Part shown: positions 1-10,314 of the stretch, piece by piece
Numbering within the stretch: the first letter of the stretch is position 1
How the letters are laid out: the number at the start of each line of letters is the position of its first letter
Assembly: GCF_023699985.2 (NCBI RefSeq)
Contig: NC_069679.1
Location: 21,424,329 to 21,488,328, forward strand
Reading direction: 5' to 3'
DNA from: Odocoileus virginianus
Lineage: Eukaryota > Chordata > Mammalia > Artiodactyla > Cervidae
DNA length: 64,000 bases
Made by a program: the position numbers and the translations under genes
The notes under the pieces: generated by a model
The model's database searches: none
What the model was told of the DNA's origin: nothing
What the model saw: only the letters and a program-made list of their open reading frames with translations

Positions 1-136
1 GCATGTCTGGTGTCGTCCGCCAGTGCTCAGAAGTTGTTTTGTAGAATTTGCTCAGCGTTCAAATGATTTTTTGATGAATTTATGGGGGAGAAAATGGTCT
101 CCCTGTCCAATTCCTCTGCCATTTTAAGACTGCCCA
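1..136. other. unassigned segment left of the BovB 5' junction
   Basis: This leading piece does not match the BovB consensus as I remember it. Similarity to BovB starts abruptly near 137, so this is either the flank into which BovB inserted or the end of another ruminant interspersed repeat. Its phrasing ('gctcagaagttgttttgtag', 'gggggagaaaatggtctcc') feels repeat-like to me, but I cannot name the family. It is cut by the window edge. No open frame in it looks real. Confidence 0.4.
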
Positions 137-2320
137 GATTGATTATATTCTCTGCAGCCAAAGATGATGATGCTCTATACAGTCAGCAAAAACAAGACCG
201 GGGGCTGACTGTGGCTCAGATCATGAACTCCTACTCCTTATTGACAAATTTAGACATAAATTGAAGAAAGTAGGGGAAACCACTAGATCATTCAGGTATG
301 ACCTAAATAAAATCCCTTACAATGACACAGTGGGGCTGACAAATAGATTCAAGGGATTAGATATGATAGAATGACTGCCTGATGAACTATGGAAAGAGGT
401 TCATGACATTGTACAGGAGGGAGTGATCAAGTCCATCCCCAAGAAAAAGAAATGCAGAAGGAAAAATGGCTGTCTGAGGAAACCTTACAAATAGCTGTGA
501 AAAGAACAGAAGCAAAAAGCAAAGGAGAAAAGGAAAAATATACCCATTTGAATGCAGAGTTCCAAAGAATAGCAAGGAGAGATACAAAAGTCTTCCTCAG
601 TGATCACTGCAAAGAGATAGAGGAAAAGAATAGAATGGGAAAGACTTCAAGAATATTAGAGATACCAAGGGAACATCTCATGCAAAGATGGGCTCAATAA
701 AGGACAGAAACTTTATGGACCTAACAGAAGAAGAAGATATTAAGAAGAGGTGGCAAGAATACACAAAGAACTGTACAAAAAGATCTTCACAACCCAGATA
801 ATCATGATGGTGTGATCACTCACACTCACCTAGAGCCAGACATCCTGGAATGTGCAGTGAAGTGGGCCTTAGGAAGCATCATTACAAACAAAGCTAGTGG
901 GGGTTATGGAATTCCAGTTGAGGTATTTCAAATCCTAAAAGATGATGCTGTGAAAGTATTGCACTCAATATGCCAGCAAATCTGGAAAGCTCAGCAGTGG
1001 CCACAGGACTGGAAAAGGTCAATTTTAATTACAATCCTCAAGAAAGACAATGCCAAAAATGCTCAAACTACCACACGATTGCACTCATCTCATATGCTAG
1101 TAAAGTAATGCTCAAAATTCTCCAAGCCAGGCTTCAACAATACATGAACCATGAACTTCCAGATGTTCAAGCTGGATTTAGAAAAGGCAGGAGGAGTCAG
1201 AGATCAAATTGTCAACATCCACTGGATCATGAAAGAAGCAAGAGAGTTCCAGAAAAACATCTATTTCTGCTTTATTGACTATACAAATGTCTTTGACTGT
1301 GTAGATCACAATAAACTCTGGAAATTTTTGAAAGAGATGGAAATAACAGACCACCTGACCTGCCTCTAGAGAAATCTGTATGCAGGTCAGGAAGCAATAG
1401 AACTGGACTTGGAACAACAGACTGATTCCAAATAGGAAAAGGAGTACATCAAGACTGTATATTGTCACCCTGCTTATTTGACTTATATGCAGAGTATATC
1501 ATGAGAAATGCTGGACTGGATGAAGCACAAGCCGGAATCAAGATTGCTGGGAGACATATCAATTACATCAGATATGCAGATGACACCACCCTTAAGGCAG
1601 AAAGTGAAGAAGAACTAAAGAGCCTCTTGATGAAAGTGAAAGAGAAGAGTGAAAAAGTTGACTTAAAACTCAACATTCAGCAAACAAAGATCATGGTACC
1701 CGGTCCCATCACTTCATGGCAAATAGACGTAGAAACAGTGGAAACAGAGGCTGACTTTATTTTTTAAGGCTGCAAAGTCACTGGAGATGGTGACTGCAGC
1801 CATGAAATTAAACGAAGTTTACTCTTTGGAAGAAAAGTTATGACCAAGCATATTAAAATGCAGAGACATTACTTTGCCAACAAAGGTCCATCTAGTTAAG
1901 GCTATGGCTTTTCCAATAGTCATGTATGGATCTGAGAGTTGGACTACAAAGAAAGTTGAGCACAGAAGAATTGATGCTTTTAAACTATGGTGTTGGAGAG
2001 GACTCTTGAGAGTCCCTTGGACTGCAAGGAGATCCAACCAGTCCATCCTAAAGGACATCAGTCCTGAATATTCATTTGAAGGACTGATGTTGAAGCTGAA
2101 ACTCTAATACTTTGGCCACCTGATATGAAGAACTGACTCATTTGAAAAGACCCTGATGCTGGGCAAGTTTGAAAGAGGGAGGAGAAGGGGACAACAGAGG
2201 ATGGGATAGTTGGATGGCATCACTGACTCAATGAACATGAGTCTGAATAAACTCCAGGAGTTGGTAATGGAGTGCTGCAGTCCATGGGGTCGCAAATCGT
2301 CAGACACAAGTGAGCGACTG
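137..2320 (+). pseudogene. decayed BovB endonuclease/reverse transcriptase ORF
   Basis: Scattered frames together cover the BovB ORF from the end of the endonuclease domain to the C-terminus. Readable blocks are the linker rich in Lys and Glu (about 450-700), RT fingers (about 810-1110, with 'NKASGG'), the palm block 'FIDYTNVFDCVDHNKLW' near 1270-1320, and the catalytic YADD box at 1573-1584. The C-terminal thumb-like part is at 1870-2110, with WCWRGLLRVPW. The frame changes several times (for example near 1100, 1370 and 1770) and there are in-frame stops, so no active protein could be made. Family role: target-primed reverse transcription of its own RNA and of dependent SINEs. Confidence 0.9.
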
Positions 2321-2342
2321 AAATGAACTGAACTGAACTGAA
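137..2342 (+). mobile_element. BovB (RTE-clade LINE), 5'-truncated
   Basis: About 2.2 kb of BovB, the horizontally acquired RTE-type LINE of ruminants. The piece begins inside the last part of the apurinic-endonuclease domain (its SDHELL motif is readable just after 200). It then runs through the linker and the whole reverse-transcriptase region, and ends in the characteristic repeated 'actgaactga' tail at 2320-2342. 5' truncation is usual for LINEs. Many indels and stops show that it is an old, dead copy. No left TSD can be judged, because the upstream flank is cut by the window edge. Confidence 0.95.
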
Positions 2343-2480
2343 GTACAGCTTGTCTACCTTCAGCCATCCTACCACTAGGATTCCTCATGCTCTTCTCCTT
2401 ACTTTAGGTCTGAAACTATAACCCTTATTCAACAAAAGTTCTATGGAAGATTTTAATTTCATATTTTATAAATACATACC

Positions 2481-3570
2481 TTTTTAAGTTTAATTTTTAA
2501 TTTATATTGGAGTATAGTTGATTTACAGTGTTATGTTAGTTTTAGGTATACAGCTAAGTAATTCAACTTGCATATACATATGTCCATTCTTTTTCATATT
2601 TTTTTTCCTGCATAGATTATTACAGAATATTGAGTAGAGTTCTCAGTACTATACAGTAGGTCCTTGTTGATTATCTATTTTATATATACCTGATGTGAAG
2701 AACTGACTCATTGGAATAACCCTGATGCTGGGAAAGATTGAAGGCAGGAGGAGAAGAGGATGAGATAGTTGGATGGCATCACCATCTCAACGGACATGAG
2801 TTTGAGCAGACTCTGGGAACTGGTGATTGACAGGAAAGCCTGGTGCTGCAGTCCACAGGGTTGCAAAGAATTGAACATGACTGAGTGATTTAAATGACTG
2901 ACCGAGTGTGTGTATGTTAATCCTAAACTCTTAATTTATCCCTTTATCACACATTTGCTTTCTGACTCTATTTTTGTTTTATAATTAAATTTATTTGTGT
3001 CATTTTTAAAATTATATTATATACATAAGTGATATCATATAATAATATCTGTCTCTGACTTACTTCACTTAGTATTATAATCTCTAGATCCAACCATGTT
3101 GCAGCAAATGGCATTATTTTATTCTATTTTATGGCTGAGTAATATTCCATTATATTTATTTACCACATTTTCTTTACACATTCTTTTATTGATAGACATT
3201 TAGGTTGTTTCCATGTTTTGGCTATTGTAAATAGTGCTTCAGTGAACATTTGTGGTACATGTATCTTTTTGAATTATAGTTTTCTCTGCATGTTATACCC
3301 AGCAGTGGGGTTGCTAGATCATATGGTAGTTCTATTTTTAGTTTTTTAAAGACCTCCATACTGTTCTCCATAATTGGTTGTGCCAATTCACATTCCTACC
3401 ATCAGTGTAGGAGGATTCCCCTTTCTCTATACCCTCCCTAGCATTTATTGTTTGTAGACTTTTTGACGATGGCCATTCTGACTGGTATGAGGTATACTTC
3501 ATTGTAGCACTGATTTGCATTTCTTTAATAATTAGTGATGCTGAGCATCTATCATTTAGGTCTTCTGTAT
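2481..3570 (-). mobile_element. older artiodactyl-type L1, 3' end, reverse, split by a BovB tail
   Basis: On the minus strand this is the 3' UTR plus the ORF2 C-terminal end of an L1. The + strand shows the well-known reverse-complement phrases: a T-rich start at 2481, 'gtatagttgatttacagtgt', 'ctatacagtaggtccttgtt', 'tggctgagtaatattccatt' and 'ttattgtttgtagacttttt'. The copy stops at about 3570, where ORF2 similarity ends, so it is 5'-truncated. It is interrupted at 2689-2904 by a BovB 3' fragment and resumes cleanly with 'gtgtgtgtatgttaatcc'. The same L1 class recurs at 60.6-61.5 kb and 63.67-63.9 kb. Confidence 0.85.
2689..2904 (+). mobile_element. BovB 3' tail inserted in the L1
   Basis: About 215 bp that match the last part of BovB: 'gatgtgaagaactgactcat', 'ggatggcatcaccatctcaa', then a diverged tail near 2890-2904. 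Its placement inside an otherwise continuous L1 3' UTR shows it is younger than that L1. The TSD is not clear because the target is a TA-rich run. Confidence 0.85.
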
Positions 3571-3640
3571 TTTTTTTGATACATGTATATATATAATATT
3601 GATATATTATAAATTTATATATATATATATAATATTGATT
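3571..3640. repeat. AT-rich low-complexity / imperfect TA microsatellite
   Basis: The run is dominated by 'atatat' blocks and the repeated phrase 'ataatattga', which occurs twice. It lies directly at the 5' end of the reverse L1 fragment. It is simple sequence with no coding potential. Confidence 0.75.
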
Positions 3641-3767
3641 TTTACAGTCATGTTTATATTTAAGGACTTAGAAGAACCATGCCTGGACATTCAGAATTTT
3701 ACAACTGTCAAAAAATAGTAACAGTTTTCTTACATTTTCTTCAACATCAATCAAGCTTCATTAACTA

Positions 3768-3975
3768 TTGTTTATTCAATGCATACTGTGTGTCAGACAC
3801 TGTGTTAGAAATTTGAGAAAGCATTATCTTATTAACTACTAATACTGTAAAATAAAGGCAATTATAATTTTCCTTTCATAAATTGGAAATTTGAAGTCAC
3901 ACAATTAATCTTTGTAAAACCAAGGTTCAAATACAGATTTGCCTACTTCCAAAGCACATGTTCTTCTAAAGAAAC
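3768..3975 (-). mobile_element. MIR SINE
   Basis: An ancient tRNA-derived SINE in reverse. In order, the + strand shows the diagnostic pieces 'actgtgtgtcagacactgtgttag', a 'cattatctta' block, 'ggaaatttgaagtcacacaa' (from 'aggtcacacagctagtaag'), and finally 'caggttcaaat' and 'cttccaaagcacatgttctt'-like words. Divergence is high, as expected for a family older than the placental radiation. Confidence 0.75.
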
Positions 3976-3984
3976 ACTTTTTAA

Positions 3985-4500
3985 CTTTGTATTTTGATAT
4001 AACTTTAGACTTAAAAGTTACAAAAGAGTATACAATGTTTTATATATCCTCTTGCTGATTCTTCTGAAGTTATCTCGCATTAAGTATAGATTGACTACTG
4101 CAACCAGAAAATTAATGTTCACACAATATTATTTATTAATCTATAGACTTTTTTTCAAATTTTCCCCATTTCCCCACTAATGTCTTTTTTCTTGTTCACA
4201 ATCCAATACAGAATCCTACCTTACTTTTGGTGTCGTATATCCTTAGTCTTCTCCAGTATGCAACAATCCCCAGTTCTTTGTCTTTAAATACCTCAACACT
4301 TTTAAAAAGAATATTGATCATTTTGTGGGTAAAATGTTCTACCATTTGGGTTTGTCGATGTTTTCTCTTAGTTAAGGTTATGCATTTTCAACAAGAATGT
4401 ACCAGAAGTGATGTGTCCTCAGTGTGTTATATTAGAGGGTACTTGAAATCAATACTATGTATTACTATGTATTACAAAGTAGAAATTTACTTTCCTACAT
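3985..4500. mobile_element. old mammalian L1M 3'-UTR-like fragment
   Basis: A series of phrases matches a long mammalian L1M-type non-coding segment I remember: 'ataactttagacttaaaagt', 'ttccccatttccccactaat', 'tccttagtcttctccagtat', 'atttgggtttgtcgatgttt', 'aggttatgcattttcaacaa' and 'agaagtgatgtgtcctcagt'. They occur in the expected order over 500 bp. I am unsure of the subfamily and therefore of the strand. The 109-residue open frame at 4227-4556 lies within it and has no protein-family features. Confidence 0.55.
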
Positions 4501-5759
4501 TGTTTTTTAATTGTGTGACAATATTAATGAACTATAATCCAGCATCACAAATCTGACAGGTGAGAAAATCTAAACAGTTCAAAATGTGTCATATTATATC
4601 ATTTGATAGAAATCTCATTGGCTTCCAAGGGGCCATGATTCATTTGAAGATTCTTTAAATCCTTAACCCAATTAGCACTGAGTCTGTGCATGGAGGAATA
4701 CTGATAAATGTTCTATAATCAGCTTTCTGAAAGAGAAAAAGCTCTTATTTGAAGCATTTGCTAATTCTGTGCTATAAATGCTCCCACCATAACCCATTTC
4801 AAGATACTAGTGTTAAGTCTCTGAACTCAGAGCTGGGAGGAGATACACACAAAATCAATTTTTAGGATCTGGTGCAAGCAGACTCTAGCACACCATTGGA
4901 ACAATATATATTTATAGATGCATTTTTTTGATTCTATGATGCAGTTAGTAGAAGAAGGGAACACATACATAAAGACAGGGCAAAATTTAAAATATTTAAA
5001 GGATAGAATTACCTACCATAAAAGACAAATTTAGTGATTCATAGAGTCATCCTTAAGAATTAGGACAAACTAATAATGATAGCAACAACAATAATAATAA
5101 CCTGTTGTCTTTGCCTCACATCTTTAAGGAGTAGAGTTATTTGATTCAGAGTCTTAAAGGATGTCATTTTAAGTCGCCCCATTTCTAGGTGTTACTAAAA
5201 ATAACTTCAAAAACACAGGATGAGATAGTGCTTGAATAAGAGTCAGAAAACATCCTCTGCCTTACCTCAATTAATTTTGGTGACACAATATTTCCTTAAC
5301 TCCTCATTCACTAGGATACCATTAAATTGGGTATCAGTTCAATAATTTACTCTTGTCTTCCTTACCTCTTATTTTACTAATGAAGTCACAGCTAATCTTG
5401 TACAGGCTATTGGCAGGAGACTCACAAATGCCAATTTCATTATTAATTGAAAACTACTTTTAAACATATCCCATAGTACAAATTTGGCTTAAAACACTTC
5501 CAAATTAAAATTTTTTGCATGCTACTGTAAAAGAAGAAACACACACTCCCACATTGAAAGACTGCTTTCAGATATTGGATTTACTAATCAAACTTTAAGT
5601 GTATTTTAAAACAGCTGACAGGTAACATTAGCATCCCATACTTTTTCTATACAGATTCCAATATTCATTTAAAGAAATCAAGTCCACGTAAAAGTTTCTT
5701 TTTCCCAGTATTTCATTATCTCTATGTTGATTTAAAAGTTATAATATTTTATTCACATT
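4501..5759. other. unique sequence, no gene seen
   Basis: AT-rich DNA with no recognisable repeat apart from a short 'aataataataa' run near 5090. No open frame of coding character, no CpG-rich patch and no RNA-like structure stood out. Confidence 0.6.
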
Positions 5760-6345
5760 GCAAAGGACAGAATGGCCTCCCAAAGATATCCACAGCCTAA
5801 TCTCCAAAACCTACCTGGAAAAAGGACTTTGTGGATGTGATTAAGTTAAGGACATTGAGAAGGGGAGATTACCCTGAATTATCTGTGTGGGCCTATTATA
5901 ATCACAAGAATTGCTACAAATCAGAGGCAGGAGGGTTTTGGAGTCAAAGAAGGAGCTCTAACAGTGGAAGCAGAGTTCAGAGTAATGTGGACACAAACCA
6001 AGGAATGCAGGCAGTCTTGAGAAGTCAGACAAAGCTAGAAATTAATAAGAGAATTCAGAAAGTCTGTGAAAATATGTTCTTCTGAAATTTGTTAGCCAGT
6101 GATGAACATCCTGGGATACACACGCACTTACGCACACACACACACATAAGATTCCAAATGAGAAAAGGAAAGAATCCCTTTTGGGAACAGGCTCCAGAGG
6201 AACTCAGCTCTTCTGACACCTTCATTTTTAGCCCCATAAGAACCAGTTTAGACTTTTGACCTCTTGCACTGTAGGATAAAAATGTATGGTATTTGAAGTC
6301 ACTACATTTGTGGTAGTTAATAAGTATCAGTAGGAAACTATATAT
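5760..6345 (+). mobile_element. MLT1-type (ERVL-MaLR) solitary LTR, interrupted
   Basis: Ordered words fit an MLT1-class long terminal repeat: 'cctcccaaagatatccacag', 'tgtggatgtgattaagttaa', 'ggagattaccctgaattatc', 'tgtgggcctattataatcac', 'aaccaaggaatgcaggcagt', then 'ctgacaccttcatttttagc', 'cagtttagacttttgacctc' and 'tttgtggtagttaataagta'. It is a non-coding relic of an ancient retrovirus-like element with no internal genes beside it. The alignment is broken at about 6047-6165 by a short unrelated repeat described separately. Subfamily is uncertain. Confidence 0.7.
6047..6165 (+). repeat. unnamed ~120-bp dispersed repeat, copy A
   Basis: This piece interrupts the MLT1 LTR. It contains 'ttcttctgaaatttgttagc' and 'cagtgatgaa', an imperfect (CA)n tract, and 'gattccaaatgagaaaagga'. 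The same order of blocks appears in reverse complement at about 16850-16990, with the 'ttcttctgaaatttgttagc' + 'cagtgatgaa' core identical. It therefore looks like a small mobile or repeated element of its own. I do not recognise the family. Confidence 0.65.
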
Positions 6346-6741
6346 GCACATAACACATACTTTTGTGGGATAAACTTTATTCCTCTATTTTATGACCCAT
6401 TTTAGCCTCCACCTTCCTCAACTTTCTGTTTTCTCATTCAATATGTAAGACCTTTCAGGGGAAATAAATGTATATATTTATAGGCTTGATGTTCAAAGTG
6501 AAACTAGTCATTATTGCATATACCTAAAATAAATATTCCATTTGAAAGCATAGTAAAGTGTATCTTCAAAATATTTTCAACCATCATTTTGATGAAAAAG
6601 AAGCCCTTTCTTAGAAAAATTATGCTCATATAATTAATAGCTTTTTGTGTCAAAATGTGCAATTACTTTAAATGTTTTTGCTCTGAAAAAAAGAAAACAA
6701 CTTATTACTTTGTGGTTCATTTGTATTGACAAATGACAGAA
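6346..6741. other. unique AT-rich spacer
   Basis: No repeat or gene recognised between the MLT1 LTR and the left TSD of the large L1. It would have been continuous with the sequence after 16291 before the L1 inserted. Confidence 0.6.
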
Positions 6742-6755
6742 AAAAAGTGCTTTGG
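6742..6755. repeat. left target-site duplication of the large L1
   Basis: 'aaaaagtgctttgg' here is repeated exactly at 16277-16290, on either side of the L1. An A-rich start and a length of 14 bp are typical of target-primed L1 integration. Confidence 0.9.
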
Positions 6756-8417
6756 GGGAATGAACAAGATGGCAGAAGAGTAGGTGGATGTAGAGTACAT
6801 CTCTCTCCATGGATAATCAGGGATATAACTTCAGACACAGAAGTCCATGCAGAACACCAGCTGAGAGCAGAAAGGAGTACCTGACCAGCGGAAAAGAATA
6901 TGTAGAACCACGCAAAACTCAGTGGGATGAAGGAGCTAGGGGGGAAAACAGGAGTGTTAGTAGGACTGGACCTGCCTTCAGTGGGTCGGGGAAGGGAAGC
7001 AGGGGTCTGATTCCCACATCGGGGCAACTGTCTGAGTCAGAGGAGAAACATTTAAGTCTGAGAGTGAAACAGCTGATCTGTATCAGCCTAAATGGAATGA
7101 GATTCAGACAGTCCTTGCCACAGCCATACATACCCCAGGCAGACACTCGGGCCCTCTAGAAGGTGCAGCTGCTGGGAGGTGGAGTTTGGGGACTGTGGAG
7201 CAATCCCAGGGCGAGGGCTGCTGTTGACTGTGGAAATATGGATCAAGGGGGTGTGAGGGAGGAGATTTTTGGTGGGAAATGCCTGCTTCCAGGCAGCCAT
7301 GGAAGCAAGGCAATACTGCTGAGTCATGTGTAGGGGTGGAGCCATCACCATAGCCTCTACTCCCCACATGCCAGCATCAGCAGCTGAGCAAGAGAGAGGC
7401 TGGCCCATCAAATGCCTGACGCAGTGAACTGCAGAGTAGGACCCCAGCCAGCAGGGCCCCTCTCTGTGCCTGATGAGCCTAACAACAGAGATGGTCCCCA
7501 GGCAAGGGAGCCTTCTAAGAGACTGAACGGGCGGTGCTATGGAGAAAGACTGGCCAAAGATGCCTTCTGATCGCTAGCTACAAGAGGTTCGGAAAAAGAC
7601 TCTGATAGGACCGTAATTCCTGCGGCAGAGAAAGTCCATGTGCCTGCACACTTGGAGCCACCAGGGTCCCCGCATACCAAGCAGCTGTGCCACTTTCATG
7701 CTCAACCCTCACTGGGGCAGAGCTGCCACAGGCAAAAAAAGTCTTGTGTCTGTGCATGCGGGTCGCTTCAGTCGGGTCCAACTATTCACGACCCTGTGGA
7801 CTGTGGCCTGACAGGCTTCTCCTGTCAGGAGGGTTCTCATGGCAAGAATATTGGAGTGTATTGGCCAATATTGGTTGTCATACCCTTCTAGAGCATGCTA
7901 TTTCCTGCTGCCCCAGCTGCCAACTCCCCTGAGTACCTGGTGCTGCCAGAACCCCTGCAACAAGCAGCTGACCACCTCCACACCTGGCCCTCACTTGGGC
8001 AAACCCAAGCCCTCCAGAGCAGCCACAGGAGCAAACCCCAGTGGACGACCCGCATGCAGGGGTGGAAATAAAACCCCAAGTGAAACTCAGGGGCAGTGTG
8101 GCTAAGGAGGAAGACCCAAAGCCTTCCCACCAGCTGTACAAGATGCAGATCCACTAGGCAGACTCTGAGTCTATGGAATATATAAAAGAACATTGAGAGC
8201 TCCCACAAAAGAAAATGCGCCTGATAGCTGTGGACATTGGAGGCGAGAACACACAGGAGTAGGACCAGAATAGAATCTGAGCTGCCCCCACAGCAGGTCC
8301 AGAGACCAGCACAGTGTTGGAGGGCACCCTTTTTTTCTTTTCTTTTCTCCCTCTCTGTTGTAGTTATTGATTTTATTGGCACTATGAGATCTAATTATGT
8401 TGAGCTTTTTTTCCCCT

Positions 8418-9930
8418 CAGTCATATTTTTTATTGTTGATATAAACCTCTGCCTCTATGTTGGGCTTTTGTAATTCTATGTAATTTTCCTTTTCTTCCTT
8501 CTTCCTTTTTTTTTTCTTTTCTCTTTTTCAATTTTAATTTTTTAAAACCTATTGTTATTTTCTCTACATTTATTCCTTTGTTTGCTTTTCCTACTGTTCT
8601 TTTCCCCTTGCAGTTAATCTTTAATGTATGTCTTCTTTATTTATGTCTGTTTAACTTTGCATATATATTCTTTCTTTCTTTCCTTTCCTCTCAACATACT
8701 TGTTGGGAGAAGGAAATGGCAACCCACTCCAGTATTCTTGCCTAGAGAATCCTGTGGACAGAGGAGCTTAGTGGGCTGCTGTCCATAGGGTCGCACAGAA
8801 TCGGACATGATAGAAGAGACTTAGCATGCATGCATGCACTGGAGAAGGAAATGGCAACCCACTCCAGTATTCTTGCCTGGAGAATCCTGTGGACAGAGGA
8901 GCTTAGTGGGCTGCTGTCCATAGGGTTGCACAGAATCGGACATGATAGAAGAGACTTAGCATGCATGCATGCACTGGAGAAGGAAATGGCAACCCACTCC
9001 AGTATTCTTGCCTGGAGAATCCTGTGGACAGAGGAGCTTAGTGGGCTGCTGTCCATAGGGTTGCACAGAATCGGACATGATAGAAGAGACTTAGCATGCA
9101 TGCATGCACTGGAGAAGGAAATAGCAACCCACTCCAGTGTTCTTGCCTGGAGAATCCAAGGGACAGAGGAGCCTGGTGGGCTGCCGTCTGTGGGATCGCA
9201 CAGAGTCAGACACGACTGAAGTGACTTAGCAGCAGCAACATACTTGTTAGTTCTGTTTTCATTACTTTATTTCCCACTTGGCACCTCACTTTAGTTTTGT
9301 TTTTTAGTTTGTCCTTTAGTTAGTTTTGTTCTTAACTGGTAGATATAATTTTTGGTTTCCTTTGTTCACTGGGTCAATGTATTCTACTTTATTTTAGTTG
9401 GACTGTTTTGATTTTGCTTATGGGTGTATAAGTGTATATTCAGTCACACTTTTTATTGTTATAAACCACTTCCTCTACGTTGAGCTTTTGCAGTTCTGTG
9501 GAATTTTCCTTTTTCTTTTCTTTTCTTTCTTCTTCCTTTCTTTTTCTTTTCTCTTTTTATAATTTAACTTTTTAAAACCTTTACTTTTTTCTACATTTAT
9601 TCCTTTGTTTGCTTTTGCTACTGTTCTTTTCCTCTTGCAATTAATCTTTAATGTATATATAAATCTTCTTTATCTACCGATATTTAACTTTACTTATCTA
9701 TTCTTTCTTTCTTTCCTCTATTTCCTTTCCTCTCAACATATTAGTTACCTTTGTTTTTATTGCTTTATTCCCCACTTGGCACCTTGCTTTAGTTTTGTTT
9801 TCCAGTTTGTGCTTTAGTTAGTTTTGTTCTTAACTGGTAGATATAATTTTTGATTTCCTTTGTTTGCTGCATTAATCTACTGTACTTTATTTTTGTTGGA
9901 CTGATTAAATTTTGCTTATGGGTGTATATG
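8418..9930 (+). repeat. ~0.5-kb tandem duplication within the L1 5' UTR
   Basis: Unit 1 (8418-9436, about 480 bp once the SINE array and one TSD are removed) and unit 2 (9439 to about 9930) share a long ordered series of phrases. Examples are 'acatttattcctttgtttgc' at about 8567 and 9592, 'tttctttctttcctttcctc'-like runs, 'gttagttttgttcttaactg', 'ggtagatataatttttg' and 'ttttgcttatgggtgtat'. Divergence between units is visible throughout, so the duplication is not recent. The SINE array sits only in unit 1 and so came after the duplication or arose independently of it. Confidence 0.8.
8705..9235 (+). mobile_element. Bov-tA-type SINE amplified to four 135-bp tandem units
   Basis: Four head-to-tail units start at 8706, 8841, 8976 and 9111, spaced 135 bp each. 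Each begins 'ggagaaggaaatggcaaccc' or a close variant. Units 1-3 are almost identical and end in 'gcatgcatgcatgcact'. Unit 4 is diverged and ends in the normal Bov-tA tail 'gaagtgacttagcagcagc'. The whole array is bounded by the 13-bp direct repeat 'caacatacttgtt' (8692-8704 and 9236-9248), as for one SINE insertion. Because 135 is a multiple of 3, an open frame of 129 residues runs through it, but that is a by-product. Confidence 0.9.
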
Positions 9931-10314
9931 TTTATATTTATATTCCATTATTTTAATTATTGTTTGCCTGATTTTGTAACTTCCATTTGGCTGGGGTTTA
10001 TCTTTGGTTTCTTGTTTTTGGGTATTGGTTTTAATCTCACTTAATGCCATAACAAAACACTTTGTTTTGGTTTTGGCCCTGACCAGAGATCAAGCCCTGA
10101 GCCTTTGGAGTGGAAGCATTGACTCCAAACAAAGCAAAACAAAAACTCAGCACAAATCTCACCCTATACGAAGCTTACACAAACAACTGGACCAACCTTA
10201 GGAGGGCAGAAACCAAAAGGAAGAAAGAATTCAACCTTGAAGCCTTGGAAAAGGAGACCTCAAACACAATAAGTTTAAAAAAAAATAATGAAATGGCAGA
10301 GAAATACTACACAA

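Larger units (their letters stand above)
6756..10314 (+). promoter_or_regulatory. L1 5' UTR / internal promoter region
   Basis: All sequence between the L1 5' end and the ORF1 start, about 3.0 kb after removing the SINE array. In the L1 family this region holds the internal RNA polymerase II promoter. The first 1.5 kb is comparatively GC-rich. At about 7745-7870 it carries a SINE-like stretch ('tcgcttcagtcgggtccaac', then 'gcaagaatattggagtgtat') that I believe belongs to the L1-BT consensus itself. The second half is T-rich and contains a tandem duplication. Frames such as those at 7888-8382 (minus) are open by chance. I cannot define a transcription start or factor sites. Confidence 0.6.

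Noticed and set aside
7088..7411. Overlapping minus-strand frames of 107 and 87 residues
   Set aside because: Same reason: antisense reading of the L1 5' UTR in two phases.
7888..8382. 164-residue minus-strand open frame, the longest in the window
   Set aside because: It lies antisense in the GC-richer L1 5' UTR and overlaps other chance frames. It has no domain features.
8830..9219. 129-residue open frame made of 45-residue repeats, which looks like a repeat protein
   Set aside because: It is an in-frame reading of the 135-bp SINE units. The period divides by three, and the opposite strand is open over the same units as well.
8706..9235. Regular array that could be mistaken for a CRISPR or satellite
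   Set aside because: Units are 135-bp SINE pieces without short repeat/spacer structure, in mammalian DNA, and bounded by a retrotransposition TSD.
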